NCBI GenBank assembly: GCA_012031875.1 | Contig: JAAUSZ010000004.1 | Span: 1-59,925 of the forward strand | Source: Desulfobacula sp. | GTDB taxonomy: Bacteria > Desulfobacterota > Desulfobacteria > Desulfobacterales > Desulfobacteraceae | DNA: 59,925 nucleotides | Direction of reading: 5' to 3' | Shown: in pieces, positions 1 through 8,394 of the stretch | Layout of the letters: every line of letters begins with the position of its first letter | How positions within the stretch are numbered: the stretch's first letter is position 1 | The notes under the pieces: model-generated | The model's input: only the letters and a program-made list of their open reading frames with translations | Told to the model about the DNA's origin: nothing | Databases searched by the model: none | Position numbers and translations under genes: made by a program

Positions 1-105
1 AGCGGATTTCAACTCTATTTTATTTTTTACCTGGCCCTTGCCGGTGTTGCGGCAAGCTTTGCCCTGGTGGGCTATGCACTTTTTTCCGGTAAGCGGATAT
101 CGTGA
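1..105 (+). CDS. C-terminal end of an upstream membrane protein (partial)
   Basis: An open frame enters from the left edge and stops with TGA at 103-105, giving 34 residues that form one hydrophobic helix (rich in F, L, A, Y) followed by a short basic tail SGKRIS. This is the usual shape of a last transmembrane segment with a cytoplasmic positive end. The next gene begins 9 bases later, so it is probably in the same operon as the small oxidase-type proteins and the copper ATPase that follow. A cbb3-type oxidase core subunit is plausible from context, but nothing in these 34 residues proves it. Confidence 0.6.
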   Translation, partial: SGFQLYFIFYLALAGVAASFALVGYALFSGKRIS

Positions 106-114
106 GGCATTGAC

Positions 115-390
115 ATGAGATATTTCGAACTTTTAAACGCCCAGCAGGTTGCAGCCCTGATCATTATCGCCGTCATTTTTTTAATTCTTTTCGGCGTGAC
201 CCTGTGGGTCCTCCCCCTGTCCGGACCCAGGGCCAGGGCCCTGAACATTAAAGCCATCCAGCAGTTTGCCGACGGCATTGAAAAGGGAGACGGCCCCTTT
301 CCGCTGATCCTGGCCCTGATCATTGCCGGCACGATTTTGTGGGCCCTGTTTTATATCCTGTTTTACGGCTTTTCGGAGGTAATTTTATAA
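115..390 (+). CDS. Small two-helix membrane protein resembling the CcoP N-terminal (FixP_N) domain
   Basis: 91 residues with two transmembrane helices, about 13-35 and 62-90. Between them lies a stretch reading FADGIEKGDGPFP just before the second helix. In cbb3 oxidase subunit CcoP the N-terminal FixP_N domain has the same order: DGIEE, a short acidic/Pro piece, then a membrane helix. No haem motif is present here; the haem-bearing cytochrome is a separate gene 230 bases downstream. A GTGAGG ribosome site precedes the ATG. I read it as a detached CcoP-type anchor of an atypical cbb3-like oxidase. The family match is by eye and modest; the neighbouring CcoI-type ATPase supports it. Confidence 0.55.
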   Translation: MRYFELLNAQQVAALIIIAVIFLILFGVTLWVLPLSGPRARALNIKAIQQFADGIEKGDGPFPLILALIIAGTILWALFYILFYGFSEVIL

Positions 391-393
391 CCC

Positions 394-627
394 ATGAACA
401 CGCTGAAAATGAAAGAATCCATCCTGCGCACCTGGCTGTGGATCATTGCCCTGGTCGGTATCATCCTCGGTGTCGGATATTTCACCTTTATTGTGGTATC
501 GGACAAGGGAAGACCCCCCTGGGATTACCGGCCGGTGAAAAGCATCCCTTCGGAATCCCCCTATGCAACCTATCCGAAAAACCCCCAGGGTCAGCATGTC
601 AACGAAAAGGAGGGCCGGAACCCATGA
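394..627 (+). CDS. 77-aa membrane-anchored protein in oxidase-type operon
   Basis: One transmembrane helix at about residues 12-36 follows a basic N-terminus. The rest is a 40-residue hydrophilic tail rich in Pro, Tyr and Ser (PPWDYRPV, SESPYATYP), predicted to be outside the cytoplasm. The ribosome site GGAGG sits in the end of the previous gene, and the stop overlaps the next start (ATGA at 624-627), so this gene is translationally coupled to both neighbours. I do not recognise the family. By position it may be a small assembly or accessory subunit of the terminal oxidase whose genes surround it. Confidence 0.6.
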   Translation: MNTLKMKESILRTWLWIIALVGIILGVGYFTFIVVSDKGRPPWDYRPVKSIPSESPYATYPKNPQGQHVNEKEGRNP

Positions 628-1140
628 AACAGGCGCTCTTTCTTGCCGTTTTTGCATTGATCGCCGGAACAGGCGTCTATGCGGTCATCACCCTGGTTGA
701 CACCAATCTGAAAGCCGGACGGATGTACCAGACCCCCGTGGTCCGGCCCCATGAGGAGCCGGAGCTGCTCATGGACCAGCGGGCCGTTTCACAAAAAAGC
801 GAGGCCCGGACCAGGGAAAACCTGGCCAACCATATCCTGCCCCCGGCCCTGCCATGGCCTGAAGACCTCATCCTGGCAACGGGGAAAAAAGAGTATACCG
901 CCTTCTGCGCCCATTGCCACGGGCCCAACCTGGACGGCCTGGGAACCGTGGGGCAGAGTTTTTTTCCCCTGCCCACGGACCTCACCGGAGAAAAGGCGGC
1001 AAGGCTGACGGATAAAGAATTGTTCACCGTCATCAGTTACGGCAGCAAAAAAAACCCCGGCCCTTGCCAGCTCCATGTCCGTTGAAAGCCGTGAGGCCGT
1101 TATCCAATATCTCCGGTTCATGCAGAAAACCGGCCGTTGA
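624..1140 (+). CDS. Membrane-anchored monohaem cytochrome c (frameshifted near its C-terminus)
   Basis: An N-terminal helix (residues 3-25) without an obvious cleavage site anchors a periplasmic class-I-like cytochrome c domain. The haem-binding motif CAHCH lies at residues 95-99, followed by GPNLDG as in CcoP-type domains. The written frame ends prematurely at 1085. Removing one A from the 8-A run at 1047-1054 restores a normal cytochrome c end (KKTPALASSMSV then ESREAVIQYLRFMQ) stopping at 1140. The gene overlaps the previous one by four bases. Together with the separate FixP_N-like gene it could stand in for a split CcoP. The homopolymer shift is probably a sequencing error. Confidence 0.8.
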
Positions 1141-1185
1141 TCCGATGCCGGGCCATGCAACATACCCCTGCCTGAAGGGCCGGCA

Positions 1186-3645
1186 ATGAAAACCATCTTG
1201 CCCTGTACGCTTTGCGGCCTTCCCGTCAAAACCCAGGCAGACCCGGCCAAGGATGTATTCTGCTGCAACGGCTGCAAAATGGTCCATGCCATGCTCATGG
1301 AATCCCGGCAATGCAAAGACGCAACGGATTTCAAGGACACCGCCCTTTACAAACAATGTGTGGCCGCAGGCGTCATCCCGGACACCACGGGGCAGGAATG
1401 GTCTCCGGAAGCGCCGGCCGTGGCCGGGAAGGGCGAACCCGATCCGGCAACCCCCTTTGATTCCGATACCCTCCTGACCTTCCATTTCCAGGTCAAGAAT
1501 ATGTGGTGCCCGGCCTGTGCCTGGGTCCTTGAAAACGCCCTCACCCGCTCTAACGGGGTGACGACAGCCTCCTGCAATTTTTCCAGCGACAGGGGAACCG
1601 TCCGGTATGATCCCATCCGAACATCTCCGGACAAAATTTTTACCACCATTGAAAAACTGGGATATAAACCGGCCTTCCTTGATCAAAGGTCCAGGACGGA
1701 CACAAGGGAATTTATCCGCCTCTTTGCCACCCTGTTTTTAACCATGAATGTCATGATGCTGAGCTGGGCCGTCTATTCCGGATTTTTCACGGACCTGTCG
1801 GCCCGTTCCGTTCAATTGCTGGCATGGCCTGCGGCCCTCATGGCCTCCGTTGTCGTGTTCTGGGGCGGTTATCCCATACACAGGCGGACCCTCAGCGGCA
1901 TCAGATCCGGCTGGACCGGCATGGAAACCCTGATTTCCACCGGTTCATTATCCACCTATGGCTACAGCCTGTTTCAACTTTCCAGGGGCAGCCTCCATCT
2001 TTATTTTGATGCCTCATCCATGCTGATCCTCCTGATCCTGACCGGCAAAATGCTGGAACAAAATGCAAGAAACAGGATCAGCCAGGGCCTGGGAGCCTTT
2101 TTCTCCCTGGTTCCCCAAAAGGTCAGGATCTGCACCGACCCATTCCCCAATGGGCGCTATGTTTCCATCCGGCAATTGTCCAAAGGGGATCTTTTCATGG
2201 CTGAAGAGGGGGAAATCCTGGCGGCCGACGGCGTGGTCACCCGGGGCGAGGCCCTCATTGACGAGTCCTCCGTCACCGGAGAGGCGAAACCGCTACGGGC
2301 CGGGCTTGACCACAAGGTCAAAAGCGGGACCCGGGTAATTTCGGGAAAGATTCAGGTCAAAGCCAAGGAAGTGGGCGAAACATCCATTCTCGGCCGCATG
2401 CTCAAATCATGGAGACCAGCCTTTCAAGCAAAACCGCCCGGACCAGACGGTTTGAAACCCTTTTAAAATATTTTGTCCCTACGGTCATGGGCCTTGCCGC
2501 AGCCACCTGTTTTTTCTGGATGCTCTTGGGACTGCCGCCCCATGAAGCCTTCAATCGGGGAATTTCCGTCCTGGTGATTTCATGTCCCTGCGCCCTGGGC
2601 ATCGCCATTCCCCTGGCCCTGACGGCCGGCGTCTCCGCCGCCGGAAAAAGGGGCATCCTGGTCAGGGATTTTGAGGCCTTTGAGCGGGTTGAAGGCCTGG
2701 ACACCCTTGTTTTTGACAAAACCGGGACCCTGACGACGGGCAGGCTTGAAGTGCTGGGCATGGAGACGGAAAACGGATTCCCTGAAAAAAAGGCCTGGCA
2801 GATGATTTTGGCCATGGAACAGGCCTCGGACCATTATATTGCCCACACCATCAGGGCTTACGGCATGGCCAGGGGCATTGAGCCCCTTGAATTGGAAAAC
2901 CTCACCCAGCATCCCAACGGGATCAGTTGCCGTTTCCGGAATCAAGCCTATCGCTTCGGCAGCATGGATTTCGTCCAAAAAGAAAACAGCGCCACACCCC
3001 CATCCCCCGCCGAACAGGGGGCCCAGATCATATCAACGGTGTTTTTATCCGCAGAGGATAAAATCCTGGACGGCCGTCCACCTGGGCGATTCCATGAAAC
3101 CCGGCGTCGCATCCCTGGTGGCAGATCTCCATAACATGGGGTTCACCAGTTTTCTGGTTTCAGGAGATGCGGAAAAAGCCACCCTGGCCGCCGGGGCCTT
3201 TGTGAACATCCCGGCCCAACGCACCCGCGGCGGATTGCTTCCCCATGAAAAAGCCGGTTTTATCCAGGAACTGAAACAATCCGGCAAGAAAACCGCCATG
3301 GTGGGAGACGGCGTAAACGATGCCCCGGCCATGGCCCAATCGGATCTTGCCGTGGCCGTTCATTCAGGCCTCAATCCAAGTGAAGGCGTTGCCGCCATTA
3401 CCCTCATGCAGGAGACCCCGGTCCAGCTCCTTGAATTTCTATCCCTTGCCAAACGCGTGAACCAGAAGGTCCGGCAAAACCTCTGGTTTGCATTTGCCTA
3501 TAATGTCATCACCATCCCGGTGGCCGCCGCCGGCCTGCTGAACCCCATCATCGCCGCAACCGCCATGCTTCTCAGCAGCCTTTCCGTGACATTCAACACC
3601 CTGCTGCTGGTAAAAAGGGAATCGAAAAACAAAATCTCCGATTGA
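1186..3645 (+). CDS. ccoI: CcoI/FixI-type heavy-metal (copper) translocating P1B-ATPase, two frameshifts
   Basis: The protein starts with the Cys-rich metal-binding domain typical of CcoI (CTLCGLP at 7-13, FCCNGC at 25-30), then an HMA domain with CPAC. Transmembrane helices follow, with the actuator TGEAKP, the membrane CPC motif (SCPCALGIAIPL), the phosphorylation site DKTGTLTTG and the hinge MVGDGVNDAP. CcoI exports copper towards the periplasm for cbb3 oxidase assembly. The reading frame is broken twice: one base is missing near 2403-2408 (LKIMETS expected) and one is extra near 3062-3072. Together they restore the frame, and every P-ATPase motif is intact, so sequencing errors are likelier than a pseudogene. 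It lies 45 bases after the cytochrome and closes the oxidase operon. Confidence 0.88.
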
Positions 3646-3816
3646 ATTACCGCCCTGTCTCATCCCAAAAATTTCCCAGGGAAATCACTTTTGGCCTTGA
3701 CCGGTTCAAGCTCAAATTTTTCTTGTCTCTTCATATTTTCCATGTTATCGGATACAAACATCGGGATACGGATAATTCAACGCAGGATTTTCCGGATTTG
3801 TCGGCTTATTTCCGCC

Positions 3817-3872
3817 ATAGATGGAAATTTTTCTATTGTATATAGGCAATATATAGAAAACTTTCCATCTAT
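3817..3872. repeat. Long dyad with 20-bp arms at the left edge of the cassette array
   Basis: Arms 3817-3836 and 3853-3872 are inverted copies differing at one base, with a 16-base centre that itself contains the pair ATTG/CAAT. The whole 56-base element can fold into one long hairpin. It sits 8 bases before the first cassette boundary (3880/3881). It could be an att-type recombination structure, a terminator-like hairpin for ccoI, or an operator; no T-run follows the right arm. Confidence 0.7.
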
Positions 3873-3923
3873 TTAAACTGTTATGGTTTCGAAGAACTGA
3901 AAATATTGGTTAAGGGAACAATT

Positions 3924-4169
3924 ATGACTTTGAGCCATGGAGGAATACTGTTCGTCATATTGGGTACGATATGCCTGGCTTTCGCAGTCAAGATCGAGAA
4001 CAAATACACTCTTTCTGCAAGAAGCAAAGAGGATAAGAAATATTGGAAAAACATCGTAAAGAGAGCAGAGGACGGTTCGTACCGTGAACCAACTATCGTC
4101 TATATTGACAAGATGCTTTTCAATGTGGGGCTCGTTTGTGTAGCAATAGGAAGTTTAATGCAGTGGTAA
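3924..4169 (+). CDS. 81-aa two-helix membrane protein (cassette gene 1)
   Basis: I place the start at ATG 3924, which has AAGGGA seven bases upstream; an upstream TTG is less likely. The protein has a hydrophobic helix at about 7-22, a charged middle (KSARSKEDKKYWKN-like composition, rich in K, E, R) and a second helix at about 60-79 ending SLMQW. I recognise no family. The gene is enclosed by a cassette-type boundary: GTTATGG at 3880-3886 and its exact complement CCATAAC at 4192-4198. That pairing is what is expected for one integron cassette whose attC begins just after the stop codon. Confidence 0.65.
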   Translation: MTLSHGGILFVILGTICLAFAVKIENKYTLSARSKEDKKYWKNIVKRAEDGSYREPTIVYIDKMLFNVGLVCVAIGSLMQW

Positions 4170-4191
4170 AGATAGTAAGAAGTAGAAAAAT

Positions 4192-4320
4192 CCATAACAA
4201 CGCAGTCCAGTGGACATCCAGGGCCAGCGCATTTTTAAAAGTTTGTCTGAAGTTGGAATTAATCGTTTTTTAACAAGTTCAGTGGAAGCCCTGGCTGCTC
4301 ACTGACCGCGGGCGTTATGC
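4192..4320 (+). other. attC-like recombination site A (end of cassette 1)
   Basis: The site starts with R''-type CCATAAC (4192-4198), complementary to the start of its own cassette (GTTATGG, 3880), and ends with R'-type GTTATGC (4314-4320). Internal complementary blocks CCAGGGC (near 4218) and GCCCTGG (near 4289) give the expected imperfect hairpin. Its length of about 129 bases is in the known attC range. The recombination point would be between G4314 and T4315. Confidence 0.7.
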
Positions 4321-4365
4321 GCTCATCAGAGAGTCAAGAAATCGGACACTCAAAGGCATCGTGGA

Positions 4366-5034
4366 ATGATTCTATCAAACATTCTGTATCGAACCTACTT
4401 CATCAAGGCCGAGCAGTATGGAACTGCTTTCGCACTAGATGTAGATGGTGTGGAGTATGTTGTAACAGCGCGCCACCTTCTGGATGCATCGAAGAATGGC
4501 TTCTTGCTGAAATTGTTCCTAAAGGAGCAGTGGCATGATTTACCAGCGATAGTTGTCGGCCACGGTCGGGGTGAAATTGACATATCCGTTCTGAAGATCC
4601 CCATTGCCCTCGCCGGGCCAACGGTCCCGGTTAATCCGACCGTAGCCGAACTAATATTGGGCCAAGATATGTATTTCCTGGGGTTCCCATACAAGATGTG
4701 GAGTGATGGCTGCGGCATTATGGGAGGCCGTCCGATCGCTTTTGCAAAGAAAGGCACCGCATCATCAATTGGCTTTGGTGATCCTCAGGTCATTCATGTC
4801 GACGCCATAAACAATGAAGGATTCTCTGGAGGGCCACTGTTCTTCTATCCGGCAGGAAAGCCAACCGAGGTTCGTGTAGCCGGAGTCGTGTCAAAGTATC
4901 GTATAGAGAACGAAATCGTAGTTGATGGCAAGGGGAACAGGACCGATATGTCTGTGCCGTACAACACCGGATTTCTTATCGCTTACGGAATCAAGCACGC
5001 AATTGACATTATCAAGCGGAGTGTGAGCACATAA
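4366..5034 (+). CDS. Trypsin-like serine protease (cassette gene 2)
   Basis: 222 residues without a signal peptide, so probably cytoplasmic. The chymotrypsin-fold triad is visible in order: His37 in VTARHLL, Asp72 in EIDISVL, Ser154 in NEGFSGGPLF, which contains the GxSGGP signature. The FLGFP motif at 104-108 is also typical of short trypsin-like proteins of phage and defence loci. The stop codon (5032-5034) lies inside the R'' part of the following attC, as is usual for cassette genes. There is no clear ribosome site, which again fits a cassette read from an outside promoter. Its substrate is unknown; such stand-alone proteases often act in stress or anti-phage roles, but nothing here shows that. 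Confidence 0.85.
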   Translation: MILSNILYRTYFIKAEQYGTAFALDVDGVEYVVTARHLLDASKNGFLLKLFLKEQWHDLPAIVVGHGRGEIDISVLKIPIALAGPTVPVNPTVAELILGQDMYFLGFPYKMWSDGCGIMGGRPIAFAKKGTASSIGFGDPQVIHVDAINNEGFSGGPLFFYPAGKPTEVRVAGVVSKYRIENEIVVDGKGNRTDMSVPYNTGFLIAYGIKHAIDIIKRSVST

Positions 5035-5094
5035 CCATTCGCTGCAGGTGCGATGGCCCTGACGGGGCCGAGGCCTGAGCTCAAACGTTCGGCA
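5027..5094 (+). other. attC-like recombination site B (end of cassette 2)
   Basis: R''-type GCACATAAC (5027-5035) is complementary, with one mismatch, to the start of cassette 2 (GTTATGCGC, 4314). The right end carries R'-type GTTCGGCA (5087-5094). The internal arms CATTCGCTGCAG and GAGGCCTGAGC resemble those of 60-70-base attC sites. Recombination point predicted between 5087 and 5088. Confidence 0.72.
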
Positions 5095-5102
5095 TAGAAA
5101 TT

Positions 5103-5969
5103 ATGTATGTTGATAAACTATACAAATATCTCCCATTTGATGGTGACCTTAATGAAAAGGCTCACCAGAAAAGGAAAATTGGATTTGAAAAAGGTGAAAT
5201 TTGGTACTCAAAGTCGAGAAATTTAAATGATCCTTATGATTGCAGGCCTGTTATTACAATAAACAATAAAAGCATATCGGAAATAATTGGTTTGCTCTCA
5301 AAAGAAGAAACTGAATTTTTGAGGACCAAGATAAAATTCGATAAAATAGAAACGTTAATTTCAAAAATTTCAAACCCTCAGAAAATCAAATATGGAAATA
5401 GTATTATTGAACAATATATGATTCGCCATGCATTCACATCTTGGATTTATTACCTTCAATCATCTAAATTGGCGAATATCGGGATTTTAAGTCTAACAAC
5501 TAAAAATAATAGTATTTTAATGTGGTCTCATTATGCAAAAAATCATTCAGGTATTTGCATAGGGTTTGAAAGGAATAAAGAAAATCCCCTTGGATCTAAC
5601 AGGACAAGGAAAGTCAGGTATTTAAAAAATAGACCCAAACTTTCACTCTTAGAAACCATGCACGAAAAATTCGGAAAAGCTGATTTGATGTTATTCAGGA
5701 AATCCTATCACTGGAAAGAAGAAAACGAATGGCGTATTTGCCAACCAGAAGGAAACAAGACATATCCATATCCTGGTGAGTTATCCGAGATAATATTTGG
5801 TGCAAATTTTCCTCCTAAAAATATGAAAATTGTAAAACAAATATTTGGAGGTCGAGTTAAGTATTTTATGGCTGAATTAGGCAATGATTATGAAATAATA
5901 ATCAAATCAGTGCCGAACGATGTCCTACACTTGGACGGGAATTTCGCTACGCTCCATTCCCGCCGGTGA
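5103..5969 (+). CDS. DUF2971 family protein (cassette gene 3)
   Basis: 288 residues, clearly richer in A+T than its surroundings. The order of motifs fits DUF2971: YKYLPF near the start, SRNLNDPYDC at about 38-47, GILSLT, ILMWSHYAKNHSGICIGF in the middle and WKEENEWRIC in the C-terminal third. DUF2971 proteins are of unknown function and are often found in islands and near defence genes. The gene begins 15 bases after the cassette boundary. Its last about 20 residues are encoded by the attC itself, so the natural C-terminus may be an artefact of cassette capture. Base composition and context point to lateral acquisition. Confidence 0.85.
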   Translation: MYVDKLYKYLPFDGDLNEKAHQKRKIGFEKGEIWYSKSRNLNDPYDCRPVITINNKSISEIIGLLSKEETEFLRTKIKFDKIETLISKISNPQKIKYGNSIIEQYMIRHAFTSWIYYLQSSKLANIGILSLTTKNNSILMWSHYAKNHSGICIGFERNKENPLGSNRTRKVRYLKNRPKLSLLETMHEKFGKADLMLFRKSYHWKEENEWRICQPEGNKTYPYPGELSEIIFGANFPPKNMKIVKQIFGGRVKYFMAELGNDYEIIIKSVPNDVLHLDGNFATLHSRR

Positions 5970-5984
5970 GGGCTGCGTTAAAAA
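5911..5984 (+). other. attC-like recombination site C (end of cassette 3)
   Basis: R''-type TGCCGAAC (5911-5918) is the exact complement of the start of cassette 3 (GTTCGGCA, 5087-5094). The middle holds the hairpin GGGAAT/ATTCCC with a loop containing CGCTACGCTCC, a form common in environmental attC sites. The right end is GTTAAAA (5977-5983). Beyond it no further cassette could be matched. Confidence 0.75.
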
Positions 5985-6233
5985 CCCCACAATATGCCAA
6001 TAACCAGTCGCCATTGTCCCGGAAAACTCACCAAACACTGGCGTTTCAACTGTCGGGATCGGGAAGGACCCCCCTTCGGATTTACCGGTAAATATGTTCA
6101 ACCCGATACATAGCCTCTGTGCCGCTGCCTTTTCCAAGATACCGCTGCGTATTGGGAAGATCCGGTTCGGCAGTATTTTTGATAAAATTGAATAGGCTTT
6201 TGAGAAGGGAATGATTGCCGGCGAAATTTTCAT
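5978..6233 (-). pseudogene. 3'-truncated gene cut by the cassette array
   Basis: A very strong ribosome site (AAAGGAGGG) lies 7 bases before the ATG at 6233, so the start is real. The frame gives about 85 residues (MKISPAIIPFSKAYSIL at the start) before it runs into attC site C, where 17 more codons come from attC sequence until a stop at 5925. The coding body thus ends exactly at the cassette boundary 5977/5978. I do not recognise the family. The simplest reading is that the array inserted into this gene and removed its 3' part. Confidence 0.6.
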
Positions 6234-6428
6234 GATGATACCCTCCTTTAAAAAAGCGGAAATTTATCCTGGCAGATCAGAACTAGGGTATTATAAAATC
6301 TTCCACGAAGACAGCCAGGGGGTTCTTCGGGGTCACCCATAGGAGAGGGATTTGCATTCGCCATTTTTCAAAATCTGGAAATAATGTATATTGTTTTTTA
6401 TTTTACAGTTTAAAGGTAAAGGGGAATA

Positions 6429-6626
6429 ATGACGGACGGACAGAACAGGGCGCATATCAAACCAGGACAAACCGTTTCCATTGTATTGAAAAAAGACCAG
6501 AAATCAGGCGTGTTGACCCAAGGCAGGGTAAAAACCATTTTAACAAATTCGCCTTTCCATCCGCATGGCATAAAGGTCCGATTGGAAAATGGCCTGGTCG
6601 GAAGGGTTAAGATTATTCATATTTAA
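6429..6626 (+). CDS. ywbE: YwbE family protein
   Basis: 65 residues matching the small YwbE (DUF2196) family over its whole length: GQNRAHIKPGQTVSIVLKKD at the N-terminus, then QGRVKTILTNSPFHPHGIK and a closing GRVKII. Members are short beta-rich proteins of unknown function found widely in bacteria. AAAGGGGAAT before the ATG is a fair ribosome site. It stands with one unknown gene 15 bases downstream. Confidence 0.9.
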   Translation: MTDGQNRAHIKPGQTVSIVLKKDQKSGVLTQGRVKTILTNSPFHPHGIKVRLENGLVGRVKIIHI

Positions 6627-6641
6627 AAATTCAGGTCCGTC

Positions 6642-7070
6642 ATGTATTTCAAAATCACACATTCGGCTATTTACAACTGGAAAGGCTCCGGGACCGAGCG
6701 AGAGCGTAATGATCCGAGCCTGATGGATTCTTTTTGCCATTTGATAATCGCCCATGAAGCTACCACAGAAGACAGTTGGGTGCTTTTAATAGACCAGGGG
6801 GATGATACCGGAATATCGGCAACCAACTGTATTGAATACATCATCCCCAGAATTTGTGAAGAATTCTCTTTGGAGATATCTAATTTAAGGGCTTTTGAAG
6901 TTTGGCCACATCACAAGTACGACCCAAAACTAAAATACACCGAAATTGTGATATCCGATGTAAAATTTGATGCCGATGGCGACCGGGGTCTCCGAAATTC
7001 CTGGAAGCCTGTGGAGAAGCAAGATGCCGGTATTTTGGAGCAATCATTGAAACGGTGGGGGATAAAGTGA
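6642..7070 (+). CDS. Hypothetical protein, 142 aa
   Basis: A soluble protein without signal peptide or helices, acidic overall. Visible features are LIIAHEATTEDSWVLLIDQG near the middle and an Asp-rich stretch (SDVKFDADGDRG) in the C-terminal third. I recognise no family and no catalytic motif. It follows ywbE by 15 bases and is probably cotranscribed. The start at 6642 has only a weak ribosome site (CAGGTCCGTC). Confidence 0.6.
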   Translation: MYFKITHSAIYNWKGSGTERERNDPSLMDSFCHLIIAHEATTEDSWVLLIDQGDDTGISATNCIEYIIPRICEEFSLEISNLRAFEVWPHHKYDPKLKYTEIVISDVKFDADGDRGLRNSWKPVEKQDAGILEQSLKRWGIK

Positions 7071-7245
7071 TCCGGGAGGAATTATAATGGGCCTCTCCGG
7101 TATCTTTCCAGCGCGGAAATTGAAAGTGGAAAAGGATGTGCTTAACTAAAATTTTTCCTAAGTTCAATTTTTTTTAGAATTGACCGGAAAATGCCTGGGC
7201 CACGGTAGGGAGCACTTGGTCTGGTATTAAAAGCAAATGTATGGG

Positions 7246-7944
7246 TTACACCAGCGCCCCGAACATGGCCATCATCTTTTCCTGCATGGCCTGGGTGACG
7301 GCGGCGCGGTCATGGTTTTTCAGCCGTTCTCTCAGTTGCTGACCGGCTCTTACAGCCGAATCGATAACTTCTTTTTGCTTGCAGACATCGGGAATCATAT
7401 CTTCTGTGATTTTGACGCCTTCCCCGTGTATCATCAGAGGGATCCCCACCTGACAGGTCTCACCGTATCCACAGCGATAACAGGACGCCGCTCCCTGGCC
7501 AGTAACTTTGGCAATGGTTTCTACAAAATTATAGAGGAACATTTTTTCGATTTCATCCGCCGGAAAGCTGCCGGTGGTACCACCGACCCCCACCGCTACA
7601 GCCAGTTTTCCCCACAGCAAATCTCCGGTCTGATGGCGGAACTGGAAAAAGCGTTCCATGACCGCATGGGCATTGGCATTCATTGTGCAATAATAATTCG
7701 GAGCGCCGAAGACAATAGCATCAGCTTCAATGAATTTTTCTCTCATTGGCCCAAAGTCATCCTGGACGACACAAACATTGTCCTTGACACATCCCAAGCA
7801 GGCAATACATCCATTTATGGTTTTATTTTTTAAAGAAATCAATTCATATTCATAACCCGTATTTTTCAGCACGGTTTCCACCAATGTGAAAACACCTGAT
7901 TTCTCATTTTTTCTCGGGCTGCCGGAAATGCCTAAAATCTTCAT
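7246..7944 (-). CDS. Flavodoxin-fold NADPH-dependent FMN reductase / iron-sulfur flavoprotein type
   Basis: 232 residues starting with the FMN phosphate loop MKILGISGSPRKNEKSG. Further landmarks are CIACLGC (a compact Cys cluster at about 46-52, as in iron-sulfur flavoproteins), FGAPNYYCTMNANAHAVMERF and the VGVGGTTGS loop. These enzymes transfer electrons through FMN, in some cases via an Fe-S cluster. The extra CYRCGYGETC motif at about 155-164 could bind metal. The ribosome site AAAGGAGAATG precedes the start. It stands alone between unrelated small genes, so its partner is not evident. Confidence 0.85.
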   Translation of the reverse strand: MKILGISGSPRKNEKSGVFTLVETVLKNTGYEYELISLKNKTINGCIACLGCVKDNVCVVQDDFGPMREKFIEADAIVFGAPNYYCTMNANAHAVMERFFQFRHQTGDLLWGKLAVAVGVGGTTGSFPADEIEKMFLYNFVETIAKVTGQGAASCYRCGYGETCQVGIPLMIHGEGVKITEDMIPDVCKQKEVIDSAVRAGQQLRERLKNHDRAAVTQAMQEKMMAMFGALV

Positions 7945-8166
7945 AACATTCTCCTTTAAAGACTATTTTTAATTCATCGAGATGAAAATATAAAATAGAC
8001 AAAAATTTTTATCTGTAGCAGGTGTTACAAAAGTCAAAAAATTATAAAGCTGGTAAAATTAAAAATTTATCTTTTAGCAGAGTCCGGCCAGAATGATCCT
8101 CCCCCGGTCTGGTCCGGCTATTTTCAGGCGAGCCGATTTTTAATGAATCGAATTGATGATAACGGC

Positions 8167-8210
8167 GGAAAAAAGCCGCCCCATCTCCGTTGCAACCGGG
8201 AATGGGGCGG
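8167..8210 (-). terminator. Rho-independent terminator after the 55-aa Cys gene
   Basis: Reading the minus strand, arms CCGCCCCAT (8210-8202) and ATGGGGCGG (8184-8176) form a 9-bp GC-rich stem, followed directly by CTTTTTT. It lies 16 bases past the stop of the 55-aa gene at 8227. Confidence 0.85.
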
Positions 8211-8226
8211 ATGGGATCACGATATA

Positions 8227-8394
8227 TCAAAGCGGTTGCGGTTTACACACATTTTCTGCTTTTGCGGCGCTGCGTCCACAGCCTTCGCAGTAATGGGTGG
8301 CCGGTTTGATAAGTGCGATATAGGCCTTTGGATCTTTGACCTGCAGCTCTTCTTCCACATGGGCGCATAATGTTTTCTGTTTTTCATCACTCAT
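8227..8394 (-). CDS. 55-aa Cys-rich protein with a CxxCG zinc-ribbon-like motif
   Basis: This short frame has a clear ribosome site (GGAGGGAT, about 7 bases before the ATG) and its own terminator. The product has Cys10, Cys36, Cys39 and Cys50, with HYCEGCGRSAAKAENVC forming a compact metal-binding knuckle. The N-terminal half is helical and acidic. Small proteins of this shape occur in sulfate reducers, but I know no assigned function. It is too short for many gene callers. Confidence 0.75.
   Translation of the reverse strand: MSDEKQKTLCAHVEEELQVKDPKAYIALIKPATHYCEGCGRSAAKAENVCKPQPL

Noticed and set aside
339-1085. A long open frame of 248 codons overlapping three small genes at the left end.
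   Set aside because: Its first two thirds is a shadow of the 91-aa and 77-aa genes; only the part from 624 encodes the cytochrome.
7237-7833. A 198-codon open frame on the plus strand.
   Set aside because: It is antisense to the flavodoxin-type gene, whose motifs are intact; it has no ribosome site or recognisable domain.
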